DNA from: Strigamia acuminata | Taxonomy: Eukaryota; Arthropoda; Chilopoda; Geophilomorpha; Linotaeniidae | Direction of reading: 5' to 3' | Assembly: GCA_949358305.1 (NCBI GenBank) | Contig: OX442314.1 | Location: forward strand, 49,918,581 to 49,982,580 | Length of the DNA stretch: 64,000 nucleotides | Shown here: one piece after another, positions 1 through 9,953 of the stretch | Position numbering within the stretch: the first letter of the stretch is position 1 | Layout: each line of letters begins with the position of its first letter | Position numbers and translations under genes: made by a program | The notes under the pieces: model-generated | Databases searched by the model: none | Seen by the model: the letters and a program-made list of their open reading frames with translations, nothing else | What the model was told of the DNA's origin: nothing

Positions 1-622
1 GAAGGTGAGGAGCCAACTTTTAAGTTATTGAAGGAAATATATGGAATTATTTATAAACTTATTTTTTTTTATACCAGAAAGGATAGGAAGTAGGAGATTT
101 TGTTCCAGAAACATGGACGTATTACTCACTTGCTTGAAAAAAACATCGATAACGGAGTTATTCAATGTAGTGGAGCAATTCATACAAAAAGTTTCAGGTA
201 AAACTTTTTTCTCAGTCTTTTTTTTTCCGTCAGCTCGTGTCATTGACCAGATAATGATAAAGATTTATTTCATTTTATATGGTGAAGACAACTGTGAATA
301 TACCGAAGAGTGTGGCCACAAACCGGATTCACTTCTTTATTCTTAAAGTGTTCATTAAATTAAGAAAATTTAAATTGAGAAAAGCTTAGTTATTATTGTT
401 TTACTGTATAAGTCTTAGATTAAGCATCCGCGATCTTAGTTTTATATTAGCGAAACCGGGATTGCGACACTTGAGGGCCTGTTAGATTTGAACCAACTAT
501 AAAAATTTATTATTGTGTACAATTTTTACGGGACTCTCATCTTTCTTACTGTTTCTTTCTTCCATTTTTGTAAAAAATGCCGAGAAGAAAGAGCCACATC
601 CCAGTGCGAAAATACCGACAAG

Positions 623-814
623 CAGGGGCGGATCTAGCTTTTCGAGGGCCCGGGGCTTTGAGGTTTTTTCGGGCCCCTTTATCGAAATTTGTAATAGCGA
701 CCTTTCTCCTTTTTTCTTTTCTTTAGCGACCTTTCTTTTTCTTTTTTTTTTTAGTACATTGCCTTGCGTCTTGGGGGCTCAAGCCCCATTAGCCCTACGC
801 TAGATCCGCCCCTG
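623..814. mobile_element. hAT-type MITE with 8-bp target duplication (left copy)
   Basis: The 192-bp element has terminal inverted repeats CAGGGGCGGATCTAGC and GCTAGATCCGCCCCTG. It is flanked by the perfect 8-bp direct repeat CCGACAAG (615-622 and 815-822). An 8-bp target duplication and CAGGGG ends are typical of hAT elements. There is no coding capacity. It is non-autonomous and would depend on a hAT transposase elsewhere. Confidence 0.93.
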
Positions 815-1018
815 CCGACAAGACAGTCAGCCACGTGGAGGTAGAGAGTTAGATTTTACATCCCCTTAAGAAATCAAACATTGCAAACAGTGCAGAAAAC
901 CACGTGAACAAGTCATGTGAACAAATTTAACAAATCTAAAAATAAAAATTCCAATGTAGAGTAAACAATTTTTTTAAAAAAAAGAAAATAGGTTTTTAAC
1001 ATAACTGCCAATTAAAAT

Positions 1019-1290
1019 TTGTCTCGTCATTTGTGTTCTTATTGCTGCACCCAGTCTGGTCACTTAAAAGCTCATTTATTGACACACACTTCTGTCTGTA
1101 ACAGTAGCCTCAAGACACATTTATTAACACACACCAGAGAACGACCATTCAAGTGTGATTTATGTTCTTATTGCTCTACCCAGTCGTCGCACTTGAAATC
1201 TCATTTGTTGACCCACGCCGGAGACAACAAAAACTTGAGTTCTTATTTTATAAAAATACCCCTAGACACATTTTACAGGCAACAGAGTTT
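1019..1290 (+). pseudogene. C2H2 zinc-finger gene fragment (left copy)
   Basis: The reading frame encodes incomplete C2H2 zinc fingers, for example CSYCCTQSGHLKAHLLTHT, with the C-x2-C ... H-x3-H pattern and a degenerate TGEKP-like linker. There is no ATG at the start; the frame opens at TTG. The middle finger has lost its cysteine pair. The frame runs out into an LTR relic. I read it as a truncated relic of a multi-finger gene or transposon. The equivalent stretch in the right copy is 15741-16012. Confidence 0.6.
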
Positions 1291-1310
1291 AAGGCCTATA
1301 AACGGCATTT

Positions 1311-2289
1311 CATACATTAATAAAATATAAAACAAGACACAATATTACCCAAATAATATTGTGTTTTGCAGCAAGTTTTGGCCCAGCAACAGCGTCAACC
1401 AATCGCGCTGCAGCGTGCATTGCTTTGATGATGCTGCTAGGCGTGTGCCTGGGCGGAGCATCCCTTCCCCTCGCGCGTGCCCGGCTCAATTGTTGCACAC
1501 GACCCGAAGGCGGCCGTGTGTGATCTTTGTGCAACTCGTCATCTGCGCAGCTTTTCTGAGCAGATTTAGAAGTGAGCTAAACGGTTTTGGCCCACTCTTC
1601 CCGCACTCTTGATTCCACCTCCAAACTGTTCACAACCGTGTCAAACTTCTGCCAAAACTGCAAAGTGTGATCTGTGATTCTTGGACGAATTGAGTTTCAT
1701 TGCTGGTCTGTACCAACTGTACAGAATAGCGCCTTCCTGCTTGAATTACTACGTGTAATTTAAGCCATTTCTGTGTGTGAATTGACATTGAGCTTGCTCT
1801 GTCAATTTGAAGGCTTTGTGTCGAGTTTAACTCCACAAAGCGATCTGTGTTAAGACGGATTGTTACGTCGAGCTTGCTCCGTAATAATCGAACCGCTGTG
1901 TGCAAGACATATTCTCGTGTTGAGCTTGCTCCGCGAGGATTTTTAGTATATTCAGCAACGTATTTTAGCGTTGAGTTTACTCCGCTAAAATCCCGCGCTC
2001 ACACGACGCCATCGACGCCATTTTGGAGCCAACGGTCAACTGTGAGTGTCCAAGTACAAAGAGAAGCCAGATCGACCCAGTCATTACATTATTATTATTA
2101 TTTCCCCTTTGCATATATCCAGTGTATTTAGAACGATTAAAACAATCTAATTTTTCCTTTTACTCTCCGTGTAAAAATCATTCCCCTAGACAACCATTTA
2201 GCCACAGAGTAGAAGTCCTGTACGGCATCTCACCGACGATTGCTTATTGAATTTATATAATTTAATAAGTAAAAACCCGGATCGCCGCA
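1311..2289 (+). repeat. gypsy-1 5' LTR, missing its first 109 bp
   Basis: It aligns to 13064-14042 of the 3' LTR at an offset of 11753. The terminal TGTGGTGACC and the next ~100 bp are absent because the tandem-duplication junction lies here. The LTR ends in GCCGCA, immediately before the primer binding site. It holds an array of stem-loops (separate entry). Confidence 0.95.
1707..1991 (+). other. Array of stem-loops in the gypsy-1 LTR
   Basis: Two simple hairpins (1707-1725 and 1740-1764) are followed by five related ones: 1780-1807, 1813-1841, 1858-1889, 1911-1940 and 1962-1991. Each of the five has an outer stem of 8-10 bp with a different sequence. Each encloses the same kind of apex, TTGAGCTTGCTC or a variant, which itself pairs (GAGC/GCTC, GAGT/ACTC or GAGTT/AACTC). 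The array recurs in the 3' LTR at +11753. Paired changes across stems argue for selection on structure. Whether it acts in RNA or DNA is not known. Confidence 0.8.
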
Positions 2290-2291
2290 CT

Positions 2292-2309
2292 TGGGGGCCC
2301 GTCCGGGAT
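2292..2309 (+). other. gypsy-1 primer binding site, tRNA-Pro type
   Basis: TGGGGGCCCGTCCGGGAT lies two bases after the LTR end. It matches the complement of the 3' end of eukaryotic tRNA-Pro at 17 of 18 bases as I know that tRNA. The same 18-mer primes gypsy-2. Confidence 0.85.
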
Positions 2310-2381
2310 TGTTTTGATTGTTAAAATCCGATTTTTGCAAAAAGATCCTTTATTTCCATTGTTCTTTTTCAATTTGACAAA

Positions 2382-5276
2382 ATGGCGACGCCAATGCAAA
2401 TTGTAAAACGACAGCGAGGTCGACCAAGCACTCAGAAACGAGCAGCGACGGTTTTGCCGGCTCTCGAGCCTGAAATGCTTGTGGAGAAAATTATTTCCGA
2501 AGAAATAACACCAGTTCCAGATCCGAAACAACTTAAGGATGCTGAAAATGAAGTTGCTAGAGTATTAAGCGCTTCAAGTGCGAGTTCTAACGACCAAGAA
2601 CTCCCGCCACTTCCACTGGAAGAAGTGGAAAATACGTTACGTGAAATGGAAAGTGAATCGTCTCACGAATCACCTCCTCGCATGACCATGCTGGATGCTT
2701 TGAGAAATCAAGCACGCCAGGATGGCGCCCAAATAACGGACGACATGACGGTGGAAGAGATTCATCGCGCCATGATACGACTTCACACTGACCGAGCCGT
2801 TTCAAATTTACAATTTGAAATGGAACGAAAAGAAGCTGAGCTTCAACAACAAAAAGCGGAGGTTGAGCTCCAACATATGGAACTCAATCGACAAAATGAG
2901 GAATTTCTAGCCCAAAAAGCTAGAGAATACAGATTAAAAGGTGAAGTGGAAGATCTTTCTAAAATGAATACTAGAAATGAACTTTCAATTCGCTCACACC
3001 AAGAGGCGCGAAGACAGCTCGAGCTTACCAAAAGTAAGCTGGAGCAGAAAAATAAAGAACTGATTGATTTGGCAGACCACTACCAACGCAATCATAATCA
3101 ACTAGTGAGATATGCTGCTGAATTAGACACACGTGCTAAAACACAGCGTACTCGCGAAAGCAAAATAGCTAAGCGTGAAGACGAGATTTTCCACTCGCTG
3201 GATCAACCCAGTACGAGCGGACAAGTCAAGTCTAGCGGCCCTGCTAAGCGATTACAACCAGAAGAATCGCAAAATCAAATAAATGAGAATGAAATTCTCC
3301 GAGCTGATTTGTTGCGCGCTCAAGAAGAGCTTGCCGAAATGAAAGATCGTTTACAAGCAAGAAATTATACTGACCAATTGGTGCAACCAGAAATGGCTGC
3401 GCCAACTGTCCCTATTTTGACTCCCGAAACAATAACAATTTCTGTTGTTTCAGAGTTAAGTAGCCAATCTGGATTATCGAGTGATGACGACCAACGTTCG
3501 CGTCGTCGCCATCGCTCAAAAAGAAAACATCCTTCAGATTCTGAGGAACGGAGAGCTGATCGCAATCCGCTCCCTGGTAATCGAAACCCTATTTTTCACA
3601 ATAGTGACCGACTGTTGGGAATGGTAGACGATCGAAACAGACAACATGAAACAGGTATTCACGTTGCCCGAACGATACCACTGGCTCAGCAGCAAGATTC
3701 GTCGAAAAGAAGTCGACGAGACACCAATCCAGCACGCGAACCGCCGGACGGACATGAAAGCCCGCCAGGTGGGGGTCAGTATAGAAGAAATCCACCAGAT
3801 GGAGGAAATCCAGATGGACATGGAGATGGACCACCTGGAGGTGGACGTCGACCGCCAGACGATGACGGCGACCCACCCGACCCACCTGAAACACCACATT
3901 TTAACACGCCTTCAAATTCACAATCTGATTCAAGGTCGGATTCTGATGTGAATGCGCAACAAGAACGCGATAATCGACATCGATCTCATCGACGTCGACA
4001 TCGAGGCCATTCTTCTCGGCGTAATACGCATTATTACACTGCTGAAGAAATTGATCGATTATTAGCTGATCGTCGATCTTCTGATCGATCTGACGCTACT
4101 GCCGATAATGCTGACATTGCATTACGACAAAAAATTGCACAATACACTGCCAACAACTGGACTCACGATCTAGTTGATGAAAGGACTATTAGATGGGATC
4201 ACATCAAACCCGCTTTATTCGATGGAGAATGGGAAGCTGGATCCACTCTTTTAGATGAAGTTTTACGAATTTCAAGGTTGAATGGCATTGCATGTCACAC
4301 TGCTTTGAAAAGAGTAGTACCTAAAGCTCTTATAGACCGAGCTGAGAAATGGTTTTATTCTAAACAATTTCAAAATTGGAACCACTTTGTAGAAAAATTC
4401 ATGACTGAGTATGGAGAGTCAAGTGAAGACTTATTACAAATGTGGGATAATCTTTCTCAAAATAAAGGCGAAAGTCTTCGCTCTTATTTAAGAAGGACTG
4501 AGGATTTATTGGTCACTCTCCCTTATACGATGGGAGACGCAGCCATTGATCGTCAATTCCGACGTGGATTGACAGATTATTCAAAGAATGTTCTACTTTC
4601 TGTACGAGCACCTTATCCGGGTGGTTTCGCTGAATTAGCCAAATTTATGCGAGCCAATCAGATAAGGATTGACGAAAATTATAAAGCTTATCTACCAGCT
4701 GATGAAAAAGTTGCGTATGCTAAGCGACAGCAACGGAGAAAGGAGTTGGCAAAAGACACACGTTTTGCTAACACCCCTCTTTTGCAACCCCCAAAACGAG
4801 GAGATTTTTTGGCAGAAACTGCTAAAGAATCAAAAAAGAGATCGGATGGAAAAAATCCTCATCCAACCCCTAAAGCTCACTTAGCCGAAGTGACTGAAAT
4901 GGAGGCTGCTTCTGAACCAGAGAAATCTGACTCGGAACCAGAAAGTGAGGCTGCAGCTGCTTTATTAGCCCGTAATAACGCAGTAGCTCGAAAATTTAGA
5001 CCAAAGATGGCGCCTAAAAACGTTACTTTTGGTTCACCAAAGACAGACGCGCTCAGTAGATCGAAGTCGCCGACCCCTAAAAAGGACGAAGCCAAACGTT
5101 CAAGTTCGCCTTCGCCAAAAGTCGCGAAATCACCTGCTACTGACCCATGTAACATCTGCAAAAAATTGGGACATTGGGCTAAAGAATGTCCTGATAGGAA
5201 ATCGAGCAAAGACAAGATCATTGAGGAGTTCGAAAAATCGATGAAATCAATCGGCGAACTTCTAAAAAACTTGTAA
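2382..5276 (+). CDS. gag: gypsy-1 Gag polyprotein (964 aa)
   Basis: Structural protein of the retrotransposon particle. The ATG at 2382 lies 92 bp downstream of the LTR. Near the N terminus is RQRGRPSTQK (about residues 9-18), an AT-hook-like RGRP core. Residues about 130-250 are Glu/Gln/Arg/Lys-rich with heptad character, a probable coiled coil. A Pro/Gly/Asp-rich stretch (about 440-510) follows. Residues about 600-800 resemble the Retrotrans_gag capsid region. A CCHC zinc knuckle, CNICKKLGHWAKEC, sits near residue 925. At 964 aa it is much longer than typical gypsy Gag proteins (about 300-500 aa). The gypsy-2 Gag (993 aa) has the same layout. The ORF is intact. Confidence 0.93.
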   Translation: MATPMQIVKRQRGRPSTQKRAATVLPALEPEMLVEKIISEEITPVPDPKQLKDAENEVARVLSASSASSNDQELPPLPLEEVENTLREMESESSHESPPRMTMLDALRNQARQDGAQITDDMTVEEIHRAMIRLHTDRAVSNLQFEMERKEAELQQQKAEVELQHMELNRQNEEFLAQKAREYRLKGEVEDLSKMNTRNELSIRSHQEARRQLELTKSKLEQKNKELIDLADHYQRNHNQLVRYAAELDTRAKTQRTRESKIAKREDEIFHSLDQPSTSGQVKSSGPAKRLQPEESQNQINENEILRADLLRAQEELAEMKDRLQARNYTDQLVQPEMAAPTVPILTPETITISVVSELSSQSGLSSDDDQRSRRRHRSKRKHPSDSEERRADRNPLPGNRNPIFHNSDRLLGMVDDRNRQHETGIHVARTIPLAQQQDSSKRSRRDTNPAREPPDGHESPPGGGQYRRNPPDGGNPDGHGDGPPGGGRRPPDDDGDPPDPPETPHFNTPSNSQSDSRSDSDVNAQQERDNRHRSHRRRHRGHSSRRNTHYYTAEEIDRLLADRRSSDRSDATADNADIALRQKIAQYTANNWTHDLVDERTIRWDHIKPALFDGEWEAGSTLLDEVLRISRLNGIACHTALKRVVPKALIDRAEKWFYSKQFQNWNHFVEKFMTEYGESSEDLLQMWDNLSQNKGESLRSYLRRTEDLLVTLPYTMGDAAIDRQFRRGLTDYSKNVLLSVRAPYPGGFAELAKFMRANQIRIDENYKAYLPADEKVAYAKRQQRRKELAKDTRFANTPLLQPPKRGDFLAETAKESKKRSDGKNPHPTPKAHLAEVTEMEAASEPEKSDSEPESEAAAALLARNNAVARKFRPKMAPKNVTFGSPKTDALSRSKSPTPKKDEAKRSSSPSPKVAKSPATDPCNICKKLGHWAKECPDRKSSKDKIIEEFEKSMKSIGELLKNL
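5264..5270 (+). promoter_or_regulatory. -1 ribosomal frameshift slippery site, gag-pol
   Basis: The heptamer A AAA AAC lies in the gag frame two codons before the stop (TTG TAA). A -1 shift here enters exactly the pol frame, which is open from this point. The same heptamer followed by TTG TAG occurs at the gag end of gypsy-2. I did not model a downstream pseudoknot. Confidence 0.85.
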
Positions 5277-8200
5277 GCGCGCATCCAGACGGTCTAGTGG
5301 ATGCGACGCCTACCGCCTCGGAAAATGAACTAACACCATCTCAAATTTTAGATGAATTTTTAAATACACAGATTAAATTAGAATTAGAAAATAATTTAAT
5401 ATTTCCAAAAATTGATATTTCCAGTTTAAGGCTTGTGCTGCAAAATGAAAACATCACTGAGAAATTTTTTAAAGAAAAAGTTCAACAAATAAAAGTTGAT
5501 TGGGAATCTAAAATAAAAGATGCTGTTACTTTACTAGATGGAAAAGCTAGGCCCACACCTGAAATTGTTGAAAGGTCAGATAAAATTGATTTACCTGGTC
5601 TTGACGATTGTATTGAAAAATTAATGGCTACAACATTAGTCACTAATGATTTATTGGACGAATTACCATTGGATCCGCCGATAGAAATTAAGCCACCGCG
5701 ACGTTTTAGATGCAAGTACGCGGACATACCAAACAGCAATGATTTGCCGACAATTCGATTACAGACGGCAAACGGTATGATAACAGGGATGTTAGACTCT
5801 GGAGCTAATCGAAGCTTCATGGCCTACTCCGTAGTAATTTCGCTGAAACTGGAAGATGAAATTCGACCAATTGGACCGGATGTGAGAGTTACGACTGCTT
5901 CCGAAGACGTAGTCCCTGAAGGAACTCTCCTACTTTCTTTTGCGTGGACACACGGGATGTTAAGTCATCCATTCATAATTTTAAGAAATAAATATCCTAT
6001 TATTTTATTAGGATGTGATTTCATGAATCGACTCAACATACAACCAAATCCTAAGACCATGTCTTGGAATTTTGTTAAGTCTTTGAAAGAAGATTTACCT
6101 TTTGTTCCTCAAGCGATTCTTGATCGTTATCAAGAGTTCCTTGATCCACCCGAAGAAATAATGAGACGCGACTTTATTAAAGCAAATCACATGAAAGCTG
6201 GTTCCGCCACTGCATGTCAAGCTAAAGTTGCCGATGAAGAAAATATAGTACAAAGACTTGTTAGCGATGCTAATTTGTCAATGGAAAATAATTTAATGCT
6301 TGAAAAAGTATTAAAGAAACATGAAAAGATTTTATCACGCCGACCAGGTAGAACACACCTCGTTAGGCATGAAATTAAACTGGACACTAAAGTTCCAATT
6401 AGAGTTCCGTTTAAAAGCGTAAATCCACAAAAACGTGAAATTATCCGTCAAATCTGTCAAGATATGTTGGATAATGGGTACGTTGAACAAGCCACTGGAG
6501 ACTATGGGATGCGAATAGTTCTAGTGATGCGTCCGGATTGTGATCCGAGACTCTGCATTGATTTTAGACCACTCAATGCACATACATTATACGATCCTCC
6601 TCAAATGCCGAGCATTGAGGAAATCTTGCGAGAACTCGGAAGATTTGAATGGGTCACAACGATAGATTTGTCAAAAGGCTATTGGCAGATAGAGGTTCAT
6701 CCGAACGACCGTGCTAAAACTGCGTTTTGGAGCCCTTTGGGTCGACTACAATTTCGAGTCATGCCCTTTGGCCTCGTAAATGCGCCGTCAACTTTCCAAA
6801 AGTTGATAGAAAAGATTTTGGGGGACGCCTATCGAAAATTCGCATGGGCATACCTCGATGATATAATTATTATATCAAAAAATTTTGAAGAACACATGAT
6901 TCATCTGGAAGAAATTCTGAGTAAACTTGAAAATGCAAATCTTCATGTTCATCCAGAAAAATCGAAATTTGGCAGAAAAGAATTAACTTTTCTAGGTTAC
7001 AAGTTAAGTGTTCAAGGAGTTAGTGTCGACCCTAAAAAAGTCGCCGCTATTAAAGAAATGCCAGCTCCTTCAAATTTGTAAGAGTTGCAGAGATTTTTGG
7101 GAATGGTGAACTTTTTTCACCGATTACTTAAAAATCTGGCAGTCATGACAGAACCTCTACGTCCTTTACTCAAAAAGGATGTGGAATTTATTTGGTCAGA
7201 AATTCAGCAAGAAGCTTTTGATCAAATAAAAGATGCTTTAACGAATGCAGAGACGATGGCCATGCCTGATTTGACAGAACCATTTATTGTGCATACCGAC
7301 GCTAGCAGGAAAGGACTAGGCGCCGCGCTTATGCAAATGAGAAAAATCGATGATCAAAATATCGAAGTGCCTTGTGTTTATGCCAGCAGAAGTTTGCAAC
7401 CTGCTGAGATAAATTACAGCGCCACAGAATTAGAATGCCTTGCGGTAATCTGGGCATTACGTAAATTTCGACATTATTTGGAATTTACCACATTTATAGT
7501 AAGGACTGACCATCAAGCATTAAAATGGTTGATGCAGTTAGACGAACCTGCCTGAAGGTTGGCACGTTGGCAAATGGAGCTGATGCGCTATTCTTTCGAA
7601 ATACAATACATTAAAGGTCCACTAAATGTTTTAGCGGATGCTTTATCCAGATCACCGATTGACAAACCGGAAAATCCTGAAGATGATGGAGATAATGACG
7701 AATTATTATCTTACTGTCCATCACCTCAACGAAATTGGAAAATGGGAAAATTTCATGAACTTCCTGTCTCCACGCTGGAGGAAAAGGAAGATCACGAATT
7801 CGTCAACTACTGGACTAAAATTTATGACCCCTCTGAGGAATCAGATGACGTCATAAGAGCGCAAATTTCAAGGAAATTTCAAATTCCTTCGTCAAATGTT
7901 TTAATAAAAGCATTTGTCGCCAAAGTCGTAGAGCGTCTTGATTGTGAACCCCCCACAAGGGAAGACATAATCAAGGCCCAAAAAGAAGATAAAGTTTGCC
8001 AATTGATGCGTAATTTTTTAAATTGTAATCAATTTCCGCCTGACGTCACAACGCGACTCCAGAGGAAACAATATAGAAAACACGCAACCACCTTCTTAAT
8101 TGAAGATGACTTGTTAATGCAATTTCATCCCACAATGTCTGATGAATTGGGGGAGGATGGGAGAGCACTCAAAGTTTTTGTACCTCAGACATTGAAGTAT

Positions 8201-9745
8201 AAAATTATTTGGCTAATGCATGGCCACCCACTTTCTGGCCACCCAGGAATTGCAAGGACTCTTTATCGAGCACGCCGAATTTATACCTGGAAAGGCATGA
8301 AATCGGACATTACGAGATTCATTCGACATTGTGAGCGTTGCCAAGCTTGCAAACCTCGAACGAAAGGACAAATTGAAGCAGCGCAAATGGGTCCTTACAG
8401 CCCATTTGACTGTCTAAGTGTTGATTTGACCGGCCCGAAACCTCGGACGCGCAAAAATAACACACATATTTTAGTCATACTTGACGTGGCAACTCATTGG
8501 CCAGAATTATATCCAATGTGTAACCCCACTGCTGGAAAAGTAGCAAATTGTATTTATCACCTTTCCATGAGCATGGGATTCCCTCGTAAAATTATTTCTG
8601 ACAACGGCCCGCAATTTCGTGCCCAAGTCTTTAAAAAATTTTGTGAAAAGTTCAAGATGGTTCCAACACCAACTTCAACGTATCACCCACAAGCTAACCC
8701 GGTTGAAAGGATTAACCGTGACATCAAATATTTGGTTGCAATTTATTCATCTGTTCATTCCAAATGGGACGAATATTTGCGTGAATTTGCATTTAGTTTG
8801 AGAACTACGGTGACGAGAGGAAGAGACTTCTCTCCCGCATTTCTTAACTTTTTTCGCGAACTCAGAGTACCTTGGGATCCAAGAATACCTGAAGGAATTT
8901 TGGTCGTAGATCCAAAAAACCCACATTTATACGTGCAAAAGTTAGAAGCCGTTATCGCCGAAACATATCAACACATGATGTCACACGTGTTAGATTTGCG
9001 TAGACGAGTTAATCTTAAAAAAGAAGGTGAGAAGTTCTCCAATTTTAAATTAAACGATTTAGTTTGGAGAGATTCTCATGTTTTGTCGAGCGCTGCCCGC
9101 GGCATTGCAGCTGGCATCGCTGATAAAAGAACAGGACCTTATGTAATAACCAAAGTATTACAGGGAGGTTCGGTGGAATTGAGAAAGCTAGAAAATAACG
9201 AAATATTTCCAGCTGTCCATTCGTCAGAATTAACTCCGTATTTCCCGAGTTTCGATCAGGAAGTATGGTTAGAAGGCGAAGAAGTCGGTCAAAAGACTGA
9301 AAATATAATTAATACGTTAGATGACGATGAATTAAAGAAAATACCTGTCGATAATTCATCCAAACCACAAATGGAGTCAGACCTCGTGAATAACGACGTT
9401 GAACTTCGTGACAGTTTCAAAAAGCTTGAAATTGCTAAAAAATTAAATAAAAAGGTGTTTTTAGAAAAGAAACAAAAAACATCTGAAATAAAAGACTCAT
9501 CTGACTCAGTCTCCGATGACAATGAAGACGGCGATTTAAATACAATAAATCCCTCGCCGACAAAGAGATATAATCTTCGGACTCGTAAACCGAGAGGAAA
9601 AAACAACATGTGTCTTCTCCCCTCGATAACCTCGAGATCCAGGGATCAGCCGTATGACGTAAGGAGCAGTTCCCCAAGCCATACGCAAACCAATCAAACA
9701 ATAAGATTGGATGACGTCACTAACCGCGACGTTACCCAAACGTAA
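5270..9745 (+). pseudogene. pol: gypsy-1 Pol (PR-RT-RNaseH-INT) with two nonsense codons
   Basis: One frame runs through, interrupted by TAA at 7079-7081 and TGA at 7553-7555. Gypsy-2 has sense codons (Lys and Gly) at these sites, so both look like point mutations. Domains in order: aspartic protease (DSG in MLDSGANRSF), reverse transcriptase with YLDD (about 6858), RNase H (HTDAS, about 7290), integrase HHCC zinc domain (HGHPLSGHPG ... CERCQACK), integrase DDE core (VDLTGP, SDNGPQF, NPVERINRD) and a GPY/F module (RTGPYVI). The first stop separates RT from RNase H; the second falls near the end of RNase H. Without readthrough, no integrase is made from this copy. Confidence 0.93.
9689..9719 (+). 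promoter_or_regulatory. CCAAT and CRE-like boxes upstream of the gypsy-1 third gene
   Basis: A CCAAT box (about 9690), an inverted one (ATTGG, about 9706) and the palindrome TGACGTCA (9712-9719) lie within the last 60 bp of pol, about 150 bp upstream of the third gene's first splice donor. Gypsy-2 has two TGACGTCA boxes in the equivalent place. I infer an internal promoter. The boxes are seen; promoter activity is not shown. Confidence 0.5.
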
Positions 9746-9953
9746 CTTCCGGTATTTGAACTGATCACTTCGCGTCTGAGTTCACTTCGATCTCACACGT
9801 GTGTTAAGTGCTCATCTCCCAAAAAACCAAAAGAAACCGTTGGATTAATTCTCCCGAATCTTCAATTGTAAGTAGCTTTTTCTTTGGAATTTTCCAAGGA
9901 AAAACTAATAAATTAATTTTCGTTTTTCTTTTTCATTTGGATTAGTCGTTCAA

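Larger units (their letters stand above)
1..1310. repeat. Left copy of a 14.7-kb-period tandem duplication
   Basis: This stretch matches 14723-16032 with no difference that I could find by eye. It contains a decayed cysteine-rich exon, a 192-bp hAT MITE, a zinc-finger relic and, at 1251-1310, a piece of an old gypsy LTR. It ends abruptly at 1310/1311, where sequence from inside the gypsy-1 LTR begins (equivalent to 13064). The right copy instead continues into other sequence at 16033. This is the pattern expected at the junction of a direct tandem duplication. Confidence 0.9.

Noticed and set aside
1361-1612. 83-codon ORF in the gypsy-1 LTR, repeated at 13114-13365
   Set aside because: Repeated only because both LTRs are present. 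No coding features; it overlaps regulatory and structured sequence.
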